Assembly: GCF_003838195.1 (NCBI RefSeq) | Contig: NZ_RCBY01000007.1 | Coordinates: 1-64,000, forward strand | Direction: 5' to 3' | Origin: Okeania hirsuta | GTDB taxonomy: Bacteria > Cyanobacteriota > Cyanobacteriia > Cyanobacteriales > Microcoleaceae | Length of the DNA stretch: 64,000 nt | Shown here: piece by piece, positions 27,977 to 36,735 of the stretch | How the letters are laid out: every line of letters starts with the position of its first letter | How positions within the stretch are numbered: the stretch's first letter is position 1 | Program-made: the position numbers and the translations under genes | Notes under the pieces: generated by a model | Database searches by the model: none | What the model saw: only the letters and a program-made list of their open reading frames with translations | What the model was told of the DNA's origin: nothing

Positions 27977-28111
27977 ATGGCCGTTAAGAAAAATACAAAA
28001 TACGAAAAATTTCTAGCGCCATTGGTCAGCAACTTTTTAATTTACCAAGAAGCTATGGAACTATTCCGCAATAGTATGATGTTGGGAGGGATAAAGCGAT
28101 CGCCTCACTGA
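27977..28111 (+). CDS. Possible small protein of 44 residues
   Basis: The frame starts ATGGCCGTTAAGAAA with AGGA 8 bases upstream and reads MAVKKNTKYEKFLAPLVSNF then LIYQEAMELFRNSMML. The helical, amphipathic look and good RBS favour a real small gene, but it overlaps a HIP1 site at its end and no family is recognised. The remaining gap to 28568 is AT-rich with nothing else seen. Confidence 0.35.
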   Translation: MAVKKNTKYEKFLAPLVSNFLIYQEAMELFRNSMMLGGIKRSPH

Positions 28112-28568
28112 ATAATTGATAATTTTAGGTTTGAAGTCTCTCTTTAATTAAGGAGGAAAATAATTAATATTCTTTTTTAGTCAATCCTCTTCTTAAACTG
28201 ATAACTGAAATGACCTTAATGCTAAAACAGCTATTTATACAACCAGAGGTTATTGGGTCAACTTATAACCTGAGATACTTTTTTTCTTATTGATACTAAA
28301 TCCGGTTTTCATAAATGTCTTATTTTTATACCGTAACTGCTTGATATAAAAATATTTATCAATATTGAAAAGTTGGTTTTTGCCACCTTATTTAGTATTA
28401 TATAGTCATTTAAATTTAGATTGAGATAGGGTTTCTTGCCTTGAAAGACTTTCAGTATAAAAACTGTTTCATTCTTATTTTAAATTACTATAATTTTAGA
28501 CCACTAAAAATATGAGTTCTGAATTTTTTTTTGATTATAATTAGTTGAAATATAAATGGCTATAATTT

Positions 28569-29276
28569 ATGACTATCAAAGCTATTTTGTTCGATTTTAA
28601 TGGTGTAATTATTAATGATGAATTTCTCCATGAAAAATTAATAGAACAAGTATTAATTGATGAAAATTTGCTACTTAGACCAGGAGAATACAACCAATTC
28701 TGTTTAGGAAGAAGCGATCGTGCTTGTTTAGAAGGAATACTTACGGAAAGAGGTAGATATATTAATGAAGGGTATTTAGACCAGTTAATTAAACGTAAAG
28801 CTCTAGCTTATCAACAACAATTAGAAAGTCTTGAAGAGTTACCAATTTATTCAGATACGATAGATTTTATTTCTCAGGTCGCTCAAGCTAATCTGAAAAT
28901 GGCTGTAGTTAGTGGCGCTCTTCGATCCGAAGTAGAATTAGTCTTAAATAAAGCTAATTTAATTGATTTTTTTAAGACAATTATTGCTGGAGATGATGTA
29001 GAAGCTAGTAAGCCAAAACCCGATGCTTATTTGTTGGCAGTAAATATTCTAAATCAACAATATCCAGACATGAATCTACAGCCTTCAGAATGTTTAGCAA
29101 TAGAAGATACTTTTGCCGGAATTGAAGCAGCTAAACTCGCAGGAATGTCTGTAGTTGGTGTCGCTCATACTTATCCTTTTCATATGCTCCAGCGTTTGGC
29201 CAACTGGTGTGTAGATTATCTATCAGACCTTGAATTGGACAGAATACAAAAAGTTGATCAACAAATTAATTCTTAG
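28569..29276 (+). CDS. HAD-superfamily hydrolase (beta-phosphoglucomutase / CbbY-like)
   Basis: A 235-residue HAD protein. Motif I is FDFNGV: nucleophile Asp9 is present but the usual second Asp (position 11) is Asn. Motif II VVSGAL (about 113-118), motif III KPKPDAYLLA and motif IV AIEDTFAGIEAAKLAGM are intact, and a helical cap is inserted after motif I. Without the +2 acid, phosphomonoester hydrolysis would need another general acid, as in some HAD subfamilies. The substrate is unknown. HAD phosphatases are plausible partners in sugar-phosphate and arsenosugar chemistry, but linkage here is by position only. Confidence 0.85.
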   Translation: MTIKAILFDFNGVIINDEFLHEKLIEQVLIDENLLLRPGEYNQFCLGRSDRACLEGILTERGRYINEGYLDQLIKRKALAYQQQLESLEELPIYSDTIDFISQVAQANLKMAVVSGALRSEVELVLNKANLIDFFKTIIAGDDVEASKPKPDAYLLAVNILNQQYPDMNLQPSECLAIEDTFAGIEAAKLAGMSVVGVAHTYPFHMLQRLANWCVDYLSDLELDRIQKVDQQINS

Positions 29277-29287
29277 ATATTTGTATA

Positions 29288-29583
29288 TTAGACATCTGGG
29301 AAAAAGAATAGACTTTTTGCACAAGTAGGGAACAGGTAACAGGGAACAGCGGTGCGACCCCGCGACGACGTTAGTTTTAGCTCCTCTGGAAAAGGCTAGC
29401 CACAAGTGGTCAGACCCCGCCTCGGCGACAGACGCAAGGGAATGCTGACCAACAGAGGTAATAGGGAAGAAAATTTCTGAAAAAAGACACAAAAAATGAT
29501 CAATAGACATCTCCGAAAAAGATATAGATTTTTTGCAGGAGTAGGCAACAGCTCCGAAAGGCAACAGGCAACAGGTAAGATGT
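29288..29583. repeat. Cluster of degenerate TAGACATCTCC-family MITEs
   Basis: TTAGACATCTGGGAAAAAG at 29288 opens a segment homologous (reverse) to 55722-55848, including the shared TGAAAAAAGACACAAAAAATG. It is interrupted by about 110 bp of GC-richer sequence (29350-29460, with CGACGACG). A second end, ATAGACATCTCCGAAAAAG, follows at about 29502. Heptamer GGCAACA copies lie at the right. The 113-codon minus frame here is an artefact. From 29584 to 30212 the gap shows nothing but AT-rich sequence and a CTCCCTA tract. Confidence 0.55.
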
Positions 29584-30212
29584 TTTTACGCGCGAAGGCA
29601 CGAAAAAAGATTTTTTAGGGTGAATTTTTCGTATCCTTAGTCTGCTCTAATTAAAAGATTTATTTTCTGGATATCTCTAATATGTATAATTTCCACTCCT
29701 ATGTCTATTAGATATTTGTATAGAAGAATACTGTTTTTTATACAAAAGAAAGTATCATTTACCTCACAAATATGTACATCAACCTGCAACAGATTAGGTG
29801 ATTAATGTGGTAGCACTGACGGGGTAAATATTTTTTTTGTTTGTTCCCTATCCTGCCTCCCCATCTCCTCTACTCCCTACTCCCTAAAACCATCAATATA
29901 TGTACTTAATCAACTTGGAAACTGCTTTAACTTTAATTTTCGTTCCGATAAAATACCCATGAAACCTTTTGAGTCCCATCAAAAATAAGTAAAGAACAAC
30001 ATCGGTTTGTAAAGATATTGGTAATAATTGTAACTTATTGTGTTTAACTGCTTCTGATATTAGTAGATTTCAGTTACTATTAACTAAATATAAAAGAATA
30101 GTTAAGAAAGCATAAGATTGGGAATATATATGCTTTGGGTTACGTCCTGGTTACTAACTAGCCTGTACCAATCTGCCAAAAAGATGATTATTTATACTTA
30201 TATGGAGGTTCT

Positions 30213-30449
30213 ATGACTCCCACAATGTTGCGTCAGCTTTGGTCTTTAATCGAGAACTCCCAAGCTACAACCTTAATATCCCTAGATGATGCTACCCTAG
30301 TTCAGTGGTTAATCAAACAGTTGAAAACTAGAAATTCCCTAAATGGCAGGGAAGCAGATTTAATTAACGAATATATCCAGTCTCGGCTGTCTTTAATTAG
30401 AGATTTAGCTGAAGAACGTTTGGGTAGCGAACCTTCACCATCGGTATAG
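30213..30449 (+). CDS. Small conserved-type cyanobacterial protein, unknown function
   Basis: A 78-residue helical protein (MLRQLWSLIENSQ ... LVQWLIKQLKTRN ... ADLINEYIQSRLSLIRDLAEERLG) with a strong RBS (TGGAGG 7 bases upstream). No TM segment. I recognise the general pattern of short cyanobacterial hypotheticals but no named domain. It precedes the amino-acid transporter operon by 290 bp; no functional link is evident. Confidence 0.7.
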   Translation: MTPTMLRQLWSLIENSQATTLISLDDATLVQWLIKQLKTRNSLNGREADLINEYIQSRLSLIRDLAEERLGSEPSPSV

Positions 30450-30739
30450 TAAAAGTTCTACAGAAATATAGTCCTATATATTCAAATAATGTCAAATATA
30501 AGTAGAAACTATTTAAATAAATATAGCTAAGAAAGAATTGGTTAAGACATAAACTAATGACAAATCTTAGATTAGAAAATGTTTTTCCAACTTTTGCCTA
30601 TTGCCTATTCCCTGTTCCCTGTTCCCTGCTAAATGTGGAAAGTATTTACTTGAAATCCTCCAGAAGCGATCGCTAAGTTAAACGTTATGGTAGTTTTGAA
30701 TAGGTTATTTTTCCCAGATTAAAAAAATCTTAATAAACT

Positions 30740-31774
30740 ATGCAAAAATGCTTATCTCTACTAATAGCAACTGTGTTAATGGTACTACCATTAACAGCCT
30801 GCGAAGAAGAAAGTCAACAAACCACCAGTCGTCTAGATATAGTCAAAGAGCGTGGTAAATTAAACTGTGGGGTAGAAGGAGCTATACCAGGATTTAGCTT
30901 TGTAGACCAAAATGGCAACTACTCAGGAATAGATGTGGATATTTGTAAGGCAGTTGCAGCAGCTTTATTTAACGATCCAAATGCTGTAGAATATCGTAAC
31001 CTAGATTCAACTGAACGTTTCACAGCTTTGAATGGTGGAGAAGTAGATATGCTTTCTCGAAACACAACTTGGACAGTAAGTCGGGATACCACCGTTGGTC
31101 TAGAGTTTGCCCCCACAACATTTTATGATGGTCAAGGGATGATGGTCCGTACTGATAGTGGGATTAATTCTTTGGAGGGTTTGGAAGGCAAATCAATTTG
31201 TGTTGAAGCAGGTACAACCACAGAACTAAATTTAACAGACAATCTCCGTAAACGAAACATTGAAGCAGAGACATTAACATTTCAACAAGCAGACCCTGCT
31301 TATGCTGCTTATGCAGAAGGACGTTGTGATGGGATGACTTCTGATAAATCTCAGTTATTGGGTCGTCGTAGTACTCTACCTAATCCAGATACTCATACTA
31401 TCCTAGATGTTACTATGTCCAAGGAACCTTTAGGTCCTGTGACGAAAAATAATGATTCAGCTTGGTTTGACGTGGTTAAGTGGGTAACTTACGCTTTGAT
31501 AGAAGCAGAAGAGTTAGGTATTACCCAAGCAAATGTAGATGAAAAGAAAAATTCTGATGACCCCACAGTCAAACGCTTTTTAGGAGTAGAGGGAGACCTA
31601 GGTGAAGGTTTGGGTTTGAGTAATGATTTTGCTTATAGAGTTATTAAGCAAGTAGGCAACTATGGTGAAGTTTATGACCGTAATTTAGGAGCACAATCTC
31701 AATTTAAGTTACCTCGCGGTCAAAATAATTTATGGACAAATGGTGGATTACTTTATTCTCCTCCATTCCGGTGA
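30740..31774 (+). CDS. Polar amino-acid ABC transporter substrate-binding lipoprotein, copy 1 (NatF/AapJ-like)
   Basis: A 344-residue lipoprotein: signal peptide with lipobox LTAC (Cys21), then a solute-binding domain with RLDIVKERGKLNCGVEGAIPGFSF, GIDVDICKAVAAALF and RFTALNGGEVDMLSRN, as in AapJ/BztA/NatF general amino-acid receptors. It starts an operon with two permeases and an ATPase. The paralogue at 33284-34333 is roughly 80% identical. The final Arg codon's last base and the stop codon TGA (31772-31774) belong to the inserted TnpB element, so the original stop was displaced. Confidence 0.9.
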   Translation: MQKCLSLLIATVLMVLPLTACEEESQQTTSRLDIVKERGKLNCGVEGAIPGFSFVDQNGNYSGIDVDICKAVAAALFNDPNAVEYRNLDSTERFTALNGGEVDMLSRNTTWTVSRDTTVGLEFAPTTFYDGQGMMVRTDSGINSLEGLEGKSICVEAGTTTELNLTDNLRKRNIEAETLTFQQADPAYAAYAEGRCDGMTSDKSQLLGRRSTLPNPDTHTILDVTMSKEPLGPVTKNNDSAWFDVVKWVTYALIEAEELGITQANVDEKKNSDDPTVKRFLGVEGDLGEGLGLSNDFAYRVIKQVGNYGEVYDRNLGAQSQFKLPRGQNNLWTNGGLLYSPPFR

Positions 31775-33200
31775 CATCCTCCCGGCGCTGAATCAATAGA
31801 TAAAGCGCGGGCTTCCAACATCACTGTTAGATATTGCTGCCCTACGCCACTTGTCTAGGTAAAAAGCCCCCGACAGCCCGACTTGACAGCCAATTTCTTT
31901 CCCCCAGAGTCCCTGGGTACTAAGTGCTTCGTAGCCTCGGTTACAGATTTCCTGAGCTGAGGCTATGTCGCGATCGACCTCATACTTACATTCTGGGCAG
32001 CTATGCCATCTATCAGACAGTTCTTTCCTCACTTCAATTCGGCAGTTTGGGCAGGTTTGAGATGTCCCCTTGTGGTCTACTTCGGCGACATATACCCCTC
32101 GCTTTTTTCCCACATAAGAAAGAATACTCCGAAACTGCCCAAAAGCCGCATCAATCGTGTGTTTGCCAAGAAATCCTTTTGCCATAACTCGGAAATCAAT
32201 ATCCTCAACGAAGATTGTTCCGGCCATGTCACACAATTTGTGAGCTAACTTGAACTGATAGTCTTTGCGCTTGAAACCGATATGATTGTGCTGCTTTTCT
32301 ACTTTAATCCTGGCTGTTTCATAGTTAGCAGAACGTTTTTTCTTCTTCGACAATCTGCGTTGTAGCACTTTCAGCCGACGATGCTCTGTTGCAAAGAATT
32401 TGCGTCCTGGTTCTGTAAAGCCGTCACTGGTTGCCAGATAACTGTTCAGTCCGATATCTATTCCCACGAAATGACCATGAGGCTCTGGTTCTGGTATAGA
32501 AATATCAGATTGAATGGCAATAACAGCAAACCACCCCATCGCTTTTTTGAGAATTCTGACTTGTTTGACAACAAACCCGTCAGGGATTGGTCGATGCAAG
32601 TTGATTTGGACTCTCCCTAACTTGGGTAACTTGATTTGCCACCCTGTAATTGGGTTGGTGGAAAACTGAGGGAAAAGTATCGACTTCATTTGTCCATACT
32701 TTTTGTACCTAGGAAATCCGTAACCTCTATTCTGGAAAAAGTCCCAAGCATCCTGCAATCTCCTGATGGTTGTTTGCAGAACCTGAGAGGGGACTGCTGC
32801 TAAACGAGGAAACTCTTTTTTAGCTTTGGGGAGTTTGTTTTGCTGTTGCTGATACCCAGGGAATGGATAATCGGCGCTCATTATGTACTCTGACTCCAAG
32901 CTACACCTATCTACTGGACACTTTCTAGAAGCAATCCAGTCTTTCAGTTCCCTGAGCGCGTAGTTGTAAGTTACTCGACAAGTTTCGAGCCATTCATTGA
33001 GCAACTCGACTTGTTTTTGATCGGGGTAAATGCGATAGGTGTAGTTTAGATTTAGCATGAAAAGAATCTTACCACAAAAAACAGATTGTAGTAACTGCTA
33101 ATTTTACCGGGTTTGACCGGATAAAATTAGCTTGGGGGAGTCGATGTATCCCGGCGCTAATTATCCGCGAATATAGCGCGGGACTTATAGCTCCCCCAAA
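31771..33200 (-). mobile_element. TnpB-only IS200/IS605-like element, copy 1
   Basis: The right end (on the minus strand) is GGGAGGATGTCAC ending at 31771, identical to the end of copy 2 at 39322. A stem made of CCCGGCGCT and AGCGCGGG lies just inside. The left side (33099-33131) has hairpin arms CTAATTTTA / TAAAATTAG. A further nested hairpin at 33133-33200 (TTGGGGGAG / CTCCCCCAA) encloses a sequence resembling the right end. No TnpA. The left boundary is approximate. The 3' part of tnpB plus the right end would encode the reRNA/omegaRNA, whose guide would be the flank reading out of 31770. Confidence 0.7.
31793..33058 (-). CDS. tnpB: RNA-guided nuclease TnpB (OrfB), copy 1
   Basis: A 421-residue full-length TnpB. 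N-terminal helix-turn-helix/WED region (YRIYPDQKQVELLNEWLETCR), then a split RuvC domain with Asp201 in GIDIGL, Glu285 in FVEDIDF and the third acid in YEVDRDIASAQE (Asp362/364). The zinc ribbon is CPNC...CPEC (336-357). All catalytic residues are present. It is transcribed against the transporter operon. The C-terminal LSGAFYLDKWRRAAISNSDVGSP overlaps the expected omegaRNA. About 87% identical to copy 2 by eye; no transposase TnpA accompanies it. Confidence 0.92.
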   Translation of the reverse strand: MLNLNYTYRIYPDQKQVELLNEWLETCRVTYNYALRELKDWIASRKCPVDRCSLESEYIMSADYPFPGYQQQQNKLPKAKKEFPRLAAVPSQVLQTTIRRLQDAWDFFQNRGYGFPRYKKYGQMKSILFPQFSTNPITGWQIKLPKLGRVQINLHRPIPDGFVVKQVRILKKAMGWFAVIAIQSDISIPEPEPHGHFVGIDIGLNSYLATSDGFTEPGRKFFATEHRRLKVLQRRLSKKKKRSANYETARIKVEKQHNHIGFKRKDYQFKLAHKLCDMAGTIFVEDIDFRVMAKGFLGKHTIDAAFGQFRSILSYVGKKRGVYVAEVDHKGTSQTCPNCRIEVRKELSDRWHSCPECKYEVDRDIASAQEICNRGYEALSTQGLWGKEIGCQVGLSGAFYLDKWRRAAISNSDVGSPRFIY

Positions 33201-33283
33201 CCCCCTCAAAAGTTAAAGGAGAGGCTTTAAACCTTAATTATTCGGTAAATGAAAAGTTCTTAGCAGGAGAGTGAAAAGAAATT

Positions 33284-34333
33284 ATGCAAAAATGGGTATA
33301 TTTGCTATTGACAATTTTGCTATTTTCCACATACTTGACATCTTGTGAAAATTCCCAATCTGAACCAACCCCACCAGGAAAAAGTCGTTTAGATGTTGTG
33401 AAAGAACGTGGCAAACTACATTGTGGTGTAGAAGGATACATACCCGGATTTAGTTTTGTAGACAAAAATGGCAACTATTCCGGAATAGATGTGGATATTT
33501 GCAAGGCAGTAGCAGCAGCTTTATTTAATGACCAAAATGCTATAGAGTATCGTAACCTAGATTCAACTGAGCGTTTCACAGCTCTCAATGGTGGAGAAGT
33601 AGATATGCTTTCTCGAAACACAGCTTGGACAGTAAGTCGAGATACCACCGTAGGTCTAGAATTTGCCCCCACAACATTTTATGATGGTCAAGGAATGATG
33701 GTTCGTGCTGATAGTGGAATTAAATCTTTAAAGGACCTCGAAGGTAAATCAATTTGTGTTGAAGCAGGTACGACCAGAGAACTTATTTTATCAGATAATC
33801 TCCTTAAACGAAATATTCAAGCTGAGACATTAACATTTCAACAAGCAGACTCAGCTTATGCTGCTTATGCAGAAGAAGGACGTTGTGATGGGATAACTTC
33901 CGATAAATCTCAGTTATTGGGTCGTCGTAGCACTTTACCTAATTCCGAACAACATATTATTTTAAATACTAACCTTTCAAAAGAACCTTTAAGTCCAGCA
34001 ACAAAGAATAATGATTCAGCTTGGTTTGATGTAATTAAATGGGTAATTTATGCTTTGATAGAAGCTGAAGAATTAGGTATTACTCAAGCAAATGTAGACG
34101 AGAATAAAAATTCTGATGACCCAACAATAAGACGTTTTTTAGGAGTAGAAGGAAATATAGGTGAAGGTCTAGGTTTAAGTAATGATTTTGTCTATCGTGT
34201 AATTAAACAAGTAGGCAACTATGGTGAAATTTATGACCGAAACCTAGGAAAAAATTCTCCATTTAAACTGCCTCGCGGTCAAAATAATTTGTGGACTAAT
34301 GGAGGTTTACTTTATTCACCTCCCTTTCGCTAA
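33284..34333 (+). CDS. Polar amino-acid ABC transporter substrate-binding lipoprotein, copy 2
   Basis: A 349-residue paralogue of 30740-31774 with its own lipobox LTSC (Cys21). It has nearly the same core (RFTALNGGEVDMLSRNTAWTVSRDTTVGLEFAP) and the same C-terminus (QNNLWTNGGLLYSPPFR). Differences cluster in the signal region, in 60-90 and around ILNTNLSKEPLSPATK, which may alter ligand choice. RBS AGGAG lies about 13 bases upstream. It is separated from copy 1 only by the TnpB element, so the two were adjacent tandem duplicates before insertion. Confidence 0.9.
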   Translation: MQKWVYLLLTILLFSTYLTSCENSQSEPTPPGKSRLDVVKERGKLHCGVEGYIPGFSFVDKNGNYSGIDVDICKAVAAALFNDQNAIEYRNLDSTERFTALNGGEVDMLSRNTAWTVSRDTTVGLEFAPTTFYDGQGMMVRADSGIKSLKDLEGKSICVEAGTTRELILSDNLLKRNIQAETLTFQQADSAYAAYAEEGRCDGITSDKSQLLGRRSTLPNSEQHIILNTNLSKEPLSPATKNNDSAWFDVIKWVIYALIEAEELGITQANVDENKNSDDPTIRRFLGVEGNIGEGLGLSNDFVYRVIKQVGNYGEIYDRNLGKNSPFKLPRGQNNLWTNGGLLYSPPFR

Positions 34334-34509
34334 AAATTTTAAATTTTAAACAATAATGCCATTTTCAAAAAATATTGCTACATTGGCTATTCAAGGTATT
34401 AGGTGTTAGGTGGTAGGTGGTAGGTATAAGAAATAAACAGTGAAGATTTTTCAATTCCGTTCAGCATCTATATTTTACTGTAACAATCTTTCTTGAATTT
34501 GGTATAAAA

Positions 34510-35676
34510 ATGATTGACCAGGAAAATCAAAAAATTCCACTATGGCGAGATGAAAGATTTTGGCGTATTGCCTTACAAGTTATCGCTATAGTAATTTTTG
34601 TTGCGGTTGTAGCTATAATGATTAGCAATCTTAACCGTAATTTAGTACAACAAGGTACAAAATTTGGATTTAGTTTTCTAGGAAACGAAGCTGGATTTAG
34701 TATTAGTGAAAGTCTCATTCCCTACAAAGCAAAAGACCCCTATAATCAAGTATTATTAGCAGGTCTGATTAATTCTCTGCGGGTAATGATTTTGGGAATT
34801 TTCTTCACAACAATAGTCGGAATATTAGCAGGAATTACTAGCTTTTCCGAAAACTGGTTACTACGAAATTTGAATCGGGTTTATGTAGAAGTTGTCAGAA
34901 ATACCCCTCTACTATTACAGTTATTTTTCTGGTATTTTGCAGTTTTTTTCACTCTTCCCAAACCAGAAGAAAAATTAGAATTACCAGGACCAATATTTAT
35001 GAGTAAACGAGGAATATCTATTCCTTGGCCGGAAAATACTCAGAATGTTTGGTTATGGTTAATAGTTTTGGTCTTAGGAGCGATCGCTGTTATATTTATT
35101 TGGCAGTGGCGAAATAAGTTAATGACGGAAAAAGCTACCTCTGGTCAACCTCAACTTATCGCTGTAATTAGTATTGGAATTATCGAATTATTAATTATTA
35201 TATTTGCTCTAGGTTGGCAACCACCAATAGCAACAGAAACAGGCGCAACAGAAGGGGGATTAAATTTAACATTAGAACTGTCAGCTTTACTGGTAGGATT
35301 AGTATTTTATACAGGTGCATTTATTGCTGAAATTGTTCGTTCCGGCATTCAAGCAGTACCAAAAGGACAATGGGAAGCAGCAAAATCTTTAGGATTAAAA
35401 TCTAGTTTAGTCATGCGGTTGGTAATTTTTCCCCAAGCATTAAGGGTAATGATTCCACCATTAAATAGTCAATATATGAACTTAGCAAAAAACTCTAGTT
35501 TAGCAATAGCTATTGGTTATCCAGATTTATATTCCGTTGCTAATACTACTTATAATCAAACAGGTCGTCCAGTAGAAGTATTTATTCTAATTATGGCAGT
35601 TTATCTTTTGATAAATTTGATAATTTCATTGTCTATGAATTCCTTAAATAAAAGCGTTCAACTCAAAGAAAGATAA
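34510..35676 (+). CDS. Amino-acid ABC transporter permease 1 (NatG/AapQ-like)
   Basis: A 388-residue inner-membrane permease. First TM at about 17-37, a long loop, then a HisM-type permease core with NSLRVMILGIFFTTIVGILAG, VEVVRNTPLLLQLFFWYF, and the EAA loop QWEAAKSLGLKSSLVMRLVIFPQALRVMIPPL that contacts the ATPase. The extra TM pair between the first and second core helices is typical of the AapQ/BztB branch. It is co-directional with both binding proteins and with permease 2. Confidence 0.9.
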   Translation: MIDQENQKIPLWRDERFWRIALQVIAIVIFVAVVAIMISNLNRNLVQQGTKFGFSFLGNEAGFSISESLIPYKAKDPYNQVLLAGLINSLRVMILGIFFTTIVGILAGITSFSENWLLRNLNRVYVEVVRNTPLLLQLFFWYFAVFFTLPKPEEKLELPGPIFMSKRGISIPWPENTQNVWLWLIVLVLGAIAVIFIWQWRNKLMTEKATSGQPQLIAVISIGIIELLIIIFALGWQPPIATETGATEGGLNLTLELSALLVGLVFYTGAFIAEIVRSGIQAVPKGQWEAAKSLGLKSSLVMRLVIFPQALRVMIPPLNSQYMNLAKNSSLAIAIGYPDLYSVANTTYNQTGRPVEVFILIMAVYLLINLIISLSMNSLNKSVQLKER

Positions 35677-35713
35677 CAAAACAATGAATAATGAATAATG
35701 AATAATTATTAAT

Positions 35714-35950
35714 TAGGGTTTGCTGAATCAAGTATGAGTGCTAGGGGTAGAAGTCAGGAGTCATAAATCAGGAAAAATAGGAATTATAAATGAGGTAGTC
35801 GGAAAAGTTTTCCCTTAATTTTTCTGTCATAATCATCCCGAAACAATAGCTTTATGCAGCTCTTTCCACCGAAAAGCTCATACTTTTTTAGACAAAAAAA
35901 TGCTACAACCAATATCAGTCAATGCTTTAATATTAAATCAGCAAGCCCTA
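35714..35950. mobile_element. MITE with TAGGGTTTGCTGAA ends, between the permease genes
   Basis: Ends TAGGGTTTGCTGA (35714-35726) and TCAGCAAGCCCTA (35938-35950) bound 237 bp without coding capacity. The same family is found at 43406-43648 (full) and 14767-14963 (truncated). It lies inside the transporter operon. Confidence 0.65.
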
Positions 35951-36735
35951 ATTAATAATTACCGAATAATTAATAATTATTAATTAAATAATTTTGCTTT
36001 AAAGCCTCCCCTTTCAAAGGCAAAAAAGCGGTCGATATTCGGAGCTTCCCGAAGGGTGGGATGGATGGGTTTCCTAACCATATCCAATCGACCAAGAGAA
36101 GAAATAATATTTCCTTATTTTCAATTCCGTAACGGTTTTAACCTTCTTGTAATTATCAATTATCCATTATCAATTAATGAACTCTCCTTACGTCACAAAA
36201 ATAATGGCAATTCACCACCAGCGAAAAATCCTCCCATCTCCCTAACTCCTCCGCTCCCCTTGAGGGTTTTGGACTGAAAACCAGGCAGTTTTTTCAACCC
36301 TAAAAACACTTTAGCCAATATCAGTCAATGCTTTGAGATTAGATAGTTCAGCAATTAACAATTAACAATTAATAATTAATAATTACTTCTTCTTAAAACG
36401 GATAGGATTGACTAAAATGATTTTTTTAAGTAGTCGTGCAAAATCAATTTCCTAGTTGAGAGAGGGAACAGGGAACAGGGAACAGGGAACAGGGAACAGG
36501 GAGAAATAATTGATAACTTCTGGATAAGATTGGAGATATATAATAAAATGTGTAATTAATTTTGCATAAGAACTAATGTGTAATTAATTTTGCATAAGCA
36601 CTTATTTTGTCCCCTATCCAAGGGGCTGCTTCAAGGCGTGAATTGTTGAATTAATAATTATTAACTATCAACTATCAACTATCAACTATCAACTCTTAAT
36701 TATTAATTATTAATTATTCGGTAAACCCTAATTAT
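35951..36735. repeat. Repeat-filled gap inside the transporter operon
   Basis: Holds the dispersed repeat AAAGCCTCCCCTTTC ... CATATCCAATCGACCAAGAG (about 36001-36105), which recurs inverted at about 54530-54605. It also has a GGGAACA array (36464-36500), a duplicated TGTGTAATTAATTTTGCATAAG (36549-36600 region) and several ACTATCA units (36663-36692). No gene. This ~1.06-kb repeat load between the two permeases is unusual for an operon. Confidence 0.6.

Noticed and set aside
31793-33058. Cas12f-like or nuclease-dead TnpB regulator (TldR)
   Set aside because: All three RuvC acids are present, there is no CRISPR array, and the ends are those of an IS200/IS605-type element; ordinary TnpB is the simpler call.
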